The position numbers and the translations under genes are program-made. A model generated the notes under the pieces. It searched no databases. It was not told where the DNA came from and saw nothing but the letters and a program-made list of their open reading frames with translations. Below are positions 60,082 through 64,000 of a stretch of 64,000 nucleotides of DNA, in pieces (position 1 is the stretch's first letter; every line of letters starts with the position of its first letter). The stretch comes from Streptomyces fragilis. Its GTDB lineage: Bacteria; Actinomycetota; Actinomycetes; Streptomycetales; Streptomycetaceae. The DNA is taken from positions 1-64,000 of the forward strand of contig NZ_BEVZ01000004.1 in NCBI RefSeq assembly GCF_003112515.1. The letters are read 5' to 3'.

Positions 60082-61626
60082 TCAGGGGGACGGCGCCCGG
60101 CCCTGGAACCTCTCCAGGTCCGCGGCGCGCGTCTGGATCATGAGCACGGCGACCAGGGCCGCCAGTACCGCCATGATCGCGGCGGCGACGAACGCCGAGG
60201 TGATGCCGGCGGCGAGGGTCTGTTCCCGCAGCTCGGGCGGCAACGCGCCGGTCCGCCGGAACCGCAGCCGTTCCTCCGGCGTGGCACGGGCGAGGAACGA
60301 GCGGACGAGGTCCTCCGCCTTGTGGCGGCTGCTGGTGCTGAAGACGGTCACCAGGATGGACAGCCCGAGGGAGCCGCCGACCTGCTGGGTCACGTTCAGC
60401 ACCCCGGACGCGGCGCCGGACTCCTTCTCGGCCACGTTGGAGACGGCCATCAGCGTGAGGGAGACGAACTCGAAGCCCATGCCGAAGCCGAACACGAGCA
60501 TCGGTCCGAGGATGCCGCCGGCGTAGCTGCTGGTGACCTCCAGGCGCGACAGCCACCCCAGGCCGGCCGCGGCGAGGACGGCTCCGGACACCATCACGAT
60601 CTTGGGTCCGGTCCTCGGCAGCAGCTGGGAGGCCACCGCCGCGCTGACGGCGATGACGGCGCTCACCGGCAGGAAGGCCAGGCCCGCCTCGAGCGGGCTG
60701 AAGCCCATGACGTCCTGCACGAAGAGGGTCAGGAAGAAGAAAATGCCGAACATCGCCGCCGCGAGACAGAGCATGATCGCGTAGGTGCCGGACCGGTTGC
60801 GGTCGCGGAACAGCGCCAGCGGCGTGATCGGCTGCCGTGAGGTGCGTTCGACGAGGACGAAGGCGCCCAGCAGGACGACCGCGACGGCGAAGGCGCCGAC
60901 GGTGAGGGGGTCGGACCAGCTCTTGTCCCCGGCCCGGATGAACCCGTACACCAGCGCGACCATGCCGAGCGTGGAGGTGCAGGCGCCGAGCACGTCGAAC
61001 CGTCCCGGCCGGCGCTGCGACTCCTGGATGTAGCGGGCGGTGGCGAGGACGATGAGCAGGCCGATCGGGACGTTGACGAAGAAGATCCAGCGCCAGGTCA
61101 GCCATTCGACGAGCACGCCGCCGGCCAGCAGCCCGATCGCGCCGCCTCCCGCGGACACCCCCGCGAACACGGCGAACGCCCGGTTGCGCTCCCGTCCCTC
61201 CTCGAAGATGGTGGCGATCAGCGCCAGCGCGGTCGGCGAGGCGACGGCGCCGCCCAGGCCCTGCAGGGCGCGGGCGGCCAGCAGCTGCCAGGGCGCCTGC
61301 GAGACGCCGCACAGCAGCGAGGCGACGGTGAAGAGCGACACGCCGAACGCGAACATCCTCCGGCGGCCCAGGATGTCACCCGATCGGCCGCCCAGCAGGA
61401 GCAGCCCGCCGAAGGTGAGGGTGTAGGCGTTGATCACCCACGAGAGGTTCGCCGTGGTGAAGTCCAGTGCCGTCTGGATGTGCGGCAGGGCGATGTTGAC
61501 GATGGTGATGTCCAGCACGACCATCAGCTGGAGCGAGGCGATCACCAGGAGCGCGACGAGCTTGCTGCCGCTCCCCGCAGCCGCCCCGTCGGCGTCCGGC
61601 CGGTGCCGTCGCAAGCTCGGTGACAC
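60082..61626 (-). CDS. DHA2-family drug efflux transporter
   Basis: A 514-residue member of the major facilitator superfamily with about 14 transmembrane helices. Family signs are LDITIVNIALPHIQ in the first helix, the loop motif GGRSGDILGRRRMF, and ARALQGLGGAVASPTAL (motif C-like) in helix 5. It starts at GTG 61626 after GGAGGGAGC. Such proton antiporters export drugs or other small molecules. It is divergent from the PucR gene at 264 nt, so that regulator could act on both. Substrate unknown. Confidence 0.93.
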   Translation of the reverse strand: MSPSLRRHRPDADGAAAGSGSKLVALLVIASLQLMVVLDITIVNIALPHIQTALDFTTANLSWVINAYTLTFGGLLLLGGRSGDILGRRRMFAFGVSLFTVASLLCGVSQAPWQLLAARALQGLGGAVASPTALALIATIFEEGRERNRAFAVFAGVSAGGGAIGLLAGGVLVEWLTWRWIFFVNVPIGLLIVLATARYIQESQRRPGRFDVLGACTSTLGMVALVYGFIRAGDKSWSDPLTVGAFAVAVVLLGAFVLVERTSRQPITPLALFRDRNRSGTYAIMLCLAAAMFGIFFFLTLFVQDVMGFSPLEAGLAFLPVSAVIAVSAAVASQLLPRTGPKIVMVSGAVLAAAGLGWLSRLEVTSSYAGGILGPMLVFGFGMGFEFVSLTLMAVSNVAEKESGAASGVLNVTQQVGGSLGLSILVTVFSTSSRHKAEDLVRSFLARATPEERLRFRRTGALPPELREQTLAAGITSAFVAAAIMAVLAALVAVLMIQTRAADLERFQGRAPSP

Positions 61627-61890
61627 TGTCAGCTCCCTCCGCCGCCAGCACCGGCCGCGGGCCGGTTCGCGCAGGTGGGCGGTCTTGTCGTCGCAGGACG
61701 AAGGCGGGCCCTCCTCGGGATCGACGGTACGGTCGGCCCCTCGCCCGGGCGACCGGTGCGGACCGTCCGGGGTACGCGGGGGCGCCACGGCCGGAGGGCG
61801 GAACGCGTCCGCCGTGGCCTGCCGGTGCGGCAGAATCACCGGTGGTTTCACTCCGGTCCGGCCAAGGACCACCACCTGTCAGGGACACCG
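61627..61890. promoter_or_regulatory. Divergent region between transporter and PucR gene
   Basis: A 264-nt spacer with no gene. It should hold the promoters of the transporter and the PucR regulator. No clear operator is visible. An AGGGA ribosome site precedes ATG 61891. Confidence 0.45.
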
Positions 61891-63630
61891 ATGCCGCCCA
61901 CCCTCGCCTCGCTGCTGCACCACTCCGCGCTGCACCTGACCCTCCGGGCCGGTGAGGGCACCCCGCTGGACGTCCCCGTCCGCTGGGCGCACGTCAGCGA
62001 GCTGCCGGACCCCGTCCCCTACATGGAGGGCGGGGAGCTCCTGCTCACCACCGCGCTGAAGGTCGACGCCGAGGACCCGGCGGAGGCCGGCGGCTACGTG
62101 CGCCGCCTCGCCGCCGCGGGGGTCGTCGGCCTCGGCTTCGGGGTGGGCGTCAACTACGACGAGGTGCCCGAGGCGCTGGTGGAGGCCGCGGCCGAGCACG
62201 GTCTCCCGCTCCTGGAGGTGCCGCGCAGCACGCCCTTCCTGGCGATCAGCAAGGCCGTCTCCGCGGCCATCGCGGCGGACCAGTACCGCGCGGTGACCGC
62301 CGGCTTCGCCGCCCAGCGCGAGCTGACCCGGCGGGCCCTGAGCGACGGGCCCGAGGGGCTGCTGGCGGCGCTGGCCGCCCAGGTGGACGGCTGGGCCGCG
62401 CTGTACGACGCCGCCGGAGCGGTGGTCGCGGTGGCGCCCGACTGGGCGGAGCGGCGCGCCGCGCGCCTCACCCCGGACGTGCAGCGCCTGCGCGACCGCC
62501 AGTCGCCCGCCACCGCGGTGATCGCCGGGCAGCGGGACGAGGAGGGGGCCGAGCGGTCCGGGGCCGCCGCCGGCGGCGGGACGGCGCACCAGGAGCGGCC
62601 ACGGGGCGGGGGCCGGGGCAGGGACCGGAGCGGGGCCGACGACACCGGCGAGGACCGGGTGGAGCTGCACACCCTCGGCTCCGGCCGCCGCCCCCGGTCC
62701 GCGCTCGCCGTCGGCACCGCGGCCCCGCTGGGCACCGCCGAGCGGTACGCCGTGCACTCGGCGATCGCGCTGCTCACCCTCACCACCGAGCGGTCCCGCT
62801 CGCTGCACGAGGCCGAGCAGCGCATCGGCGCCGCCGTGCTGCACATGCTGTTGTCCGGCGAGGCCGAGCACGCCCGGACGGTCGCGGGCGACCTGTACGG
62901 CGGGCTGCTGGACGCGCCGTTGCGCGTGGTGGTGGCGGAGTGCCGGGGCGAGGAGCTGGCCGGCGCGCTGGAGGCGGCCGCCGCCTGGGCGGGCGAGCCG
63001 GTGCTGGTGGTGCCGGAGGAGGAGCAGGGCCGTCTGGTGGTGCTGGCGGCGGACGGCGGTGCCGCGCTGGCCGCCTGCGCCGAACAGGCGGCGGCCCTGG
63101 AGGGCGCGGCGGAGCGCGGCGGGTCCACGGCGGCCATCGGCGTGTCCGCCCCGGCGGGGCCGACCAGTGTGGCCTCGGCGTACAAGCAGGCCGTCCAGGC
63201 GCTGGCGGTGGCCCGCCGGCGGGGGCGGGTCCTGGTCGAGCACGAGCACCTGGCGGCCGGCTCGGTGCTGCCGCTGCTCGCCGACGACGCCGTCCGCGCC
63301 TTCGCCGAGGGCCGGCTGCGGGCGCTGCGGGACCACGACGCCACCGGGCGCGGCGACCTGGTGGCCTCGCTGCGCGCCTGGCTGTCCCGGCACGGGCAGT
63401 GGGACGCGGCCGCGGCGGACCTCGGCGTCCACCGGCACACCCTGCGGTACCGGATGCGCCGCGTGGAGGAGATCCTGGGCAGCTCCCTCGACGACCCGGA
63501 CGTCCGCATGGAGCTCTGGCTCGCCCTCAAGGCCACGGGCAACGGAAACAGCGCCGGGAACGGGAACGGCGACGGCACGGGGCCCTCCCGGGGAACCGGC
63601 CGCCGCCCCGCGGACACCGGGGACGCCTGA
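61891..63630 (+). CDS. PucR family transcriptional regulator
   Basis: The 579-residue protein has an N-terminal PucR domain (about 5-125, VRWAHVSELPDPVPYMEGGELLLTTA region), a middle GGDEF-like part, and the C-terminal HTH_30 helix-turn-helix (DLGVHRHTLRYRMRRVEEIL, about 510-530). An insertion of about 45 Gly/Arg/Asp residues (about 213-258) interrupts the middle. Regulators of this type govern purine, amino-acid or GABA use, and gabT follows 179 nt downstream on the same strand, so control of GABA catabolism is likely. The tail of NGNSAGNGNGDG repeats is disordered. Confidence 0.92.
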   Translation: MPPTLASLLHHSALHLTLRAGEGTPLDVPVRWAHVSELPDPVPYMEGGELLLTTALKVDAEDPAEAGGYVRRLAAAGVVGLGFGVGVNYDEVPEALVEAAAEHGLPLLEVPRSTPFLAISKAVSAAIAADQYRAVTAGFAAQRELTRRALSDGPEGLLAALAAQVDGWAALYDAAGAVVAVAPDWAERRAARLTPDVQRLRDRQSPATAVIAGQRDEEGAERSGAAAGGGTAHQERPRGGGRGRDRSGADDTGEDRVELHTLGSGRRPRSALAVGTAAPLGTAERYAVHSAIALLTLTTERSRSLHEAEQRIGAAVLHMLLSGEAEHARTVAGDLYGGLLDAPLRVVVAECRGEELAGALEAAAAWAGEPVLVVPEEEQGRLVVLAADGGAALAACAEQAAALEGAAERGGSTAAIGVSAPAGPTSVASAYKQAVQALAVARRRGRVLVEHEHLAAGSVLPLLADDAVRAFAEGRLRALRDHDATGRGDLVASLRAWLSRHGQWDAAAADLGVHRHTLRYRMRRVEEILGSSLDDPDVRMELWLALKATGNGNSAGNGNGDGTGPSRGTGRRPADTGDA

Positions 63631-63809
63631 CCCGGCCGGCCCGCACTGCGCCATCCCGGACAACGCGACGCGCCGAACGCTCCTGCGTGGAGCATGCTCG
63701 CCTCGCCCGCCTGGCCCTAGCCTGCGAACCAGGAGGGAAGTGTCCGCCCGGCGCGCGCCGGACGAGGACTCCCGCCCCGACCGTCCGCACGACCCCCAGG
63801 GAGCCCCCC

Positions 63810-64000
63810 ATGTCCGCATCCGCGCTGCCGCAGGAGCGTCGCGTCGTCACCGCCGTCCCCGGCCCGAAGTCGATCGAGCTGCAGGCCCGCCGGGCCGCCG
63901 CGGTGGCCCAGGGCGTGGGCTCCACCCTGCCGGTCTTCGCCTCCCGCGCGGACGGCGGCGTCATCGAGGACGTCGACGGCAACCGCTTCATCGACTTCGG
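63810..64000 (+). CDS. gabT: 4-aminobutyrate aminotransferase (N-terminal part)
   Basis: The first 63 codons of a class III aminotransferase run off the right edge. MSASALPQERRVVTAVPGP, then the helix ELQARRAAAVAQGVGS and the strand GGVIEDVDGNRFIDFG are the standard beginning of GabT, which converts GABA and 2-oxoglutarate to succinate semialdehyde and glutamate using PLP. ATG 63810 follows CAGGGAG. The catalytic lysine lies outside the window. Confidence 0.88.
   Translation, partial: MSASALPQERRVVTAVPGPKSIELQARRAAAVAQGVGSTLPVFASRADGGVIEDVDGNRFIDF

Overview
The window is very high in GC with extreme third-position bias, uses many GTG starts, and carries a core gene order typical of Streptomyces or a close relative. 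All calls come from reading the sequence; no database search was possible.

Left block (1-10420). The minus strand at the left edge reads like the leader of a Streptomyces rRNA operon whose 16S gene would lie beyond position 1. Then, all on the minus strand except one membrane-protein gene, come rnj (RNase J), dapA, thyX, a small TPR membrane protein, dapB, an M16 zinc peptidase, pnp and rpsO: RNA decay, diaminopimelate/lysine synthesis and dTMP synthesis.

Type VII (ESX) secretion block (about 10.4-34.1 kb). Genes on both strands encode the membrane machine EccB, EccC (three ATPase cassettes in one chain), EccD and EccE, two mycosin proteases, the WXG100 pair EsxA/EsxB, a PPE-like substrate with a collagen-like tail, a cassette of a helical partner, a large WXG-type protein and a lipoprotein, the collapsed remains of what looks like a second such cassette, and a ParA/MinD-type ATPase of the SCO5717 family. 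No EccA is present. The block lies between rpsO and ribF, genes that are close neighbours in other actinobacteria, so it looks like an insertion into an ancestral translation/RNA cluster. Part of it (about 19.0-22.6 kb) is visibly poorer in GC and richer in rare codons.

Translation and isoprenoid block (34.1-57.8 kb). ribF, a 1114-residue degenerate trypsin-like/STAND NTPase fusion, and the operon rimP-nusA-ylxR-infB-ylxP-rbfA-truB are on the minus strand. A plus-strand trio follows (lipoprotein, DUF4439 protein, phosphotransferase-fold protein lacking catalytic residues). Then come proS, two GNAT acetyltransferases, ispG, a site-2 protease and dxr (MEP pathway), and an aldehyde dehydrogenase.

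Right block (57.9-64.0 kb). A membrane-anchored VirD4/FtsK-like ATPase, a DHA2-family multidrug transporter, a PucR-type regulator and the first 63 codons of gabT, probably controlled by that regulator.

Most interesting points: the intact and collapsed ESX cassettes that share a lipoprotein family; an ESX substrate promoter whose -35/-10 spacer is filled by an inverted repeat; repeat arrays in both divergent ecc promoter regions; the protease-dead STAND fusion with a Walker A Lys-to-Arg change; and the kinase-dead phosphotransferase-fold protein.
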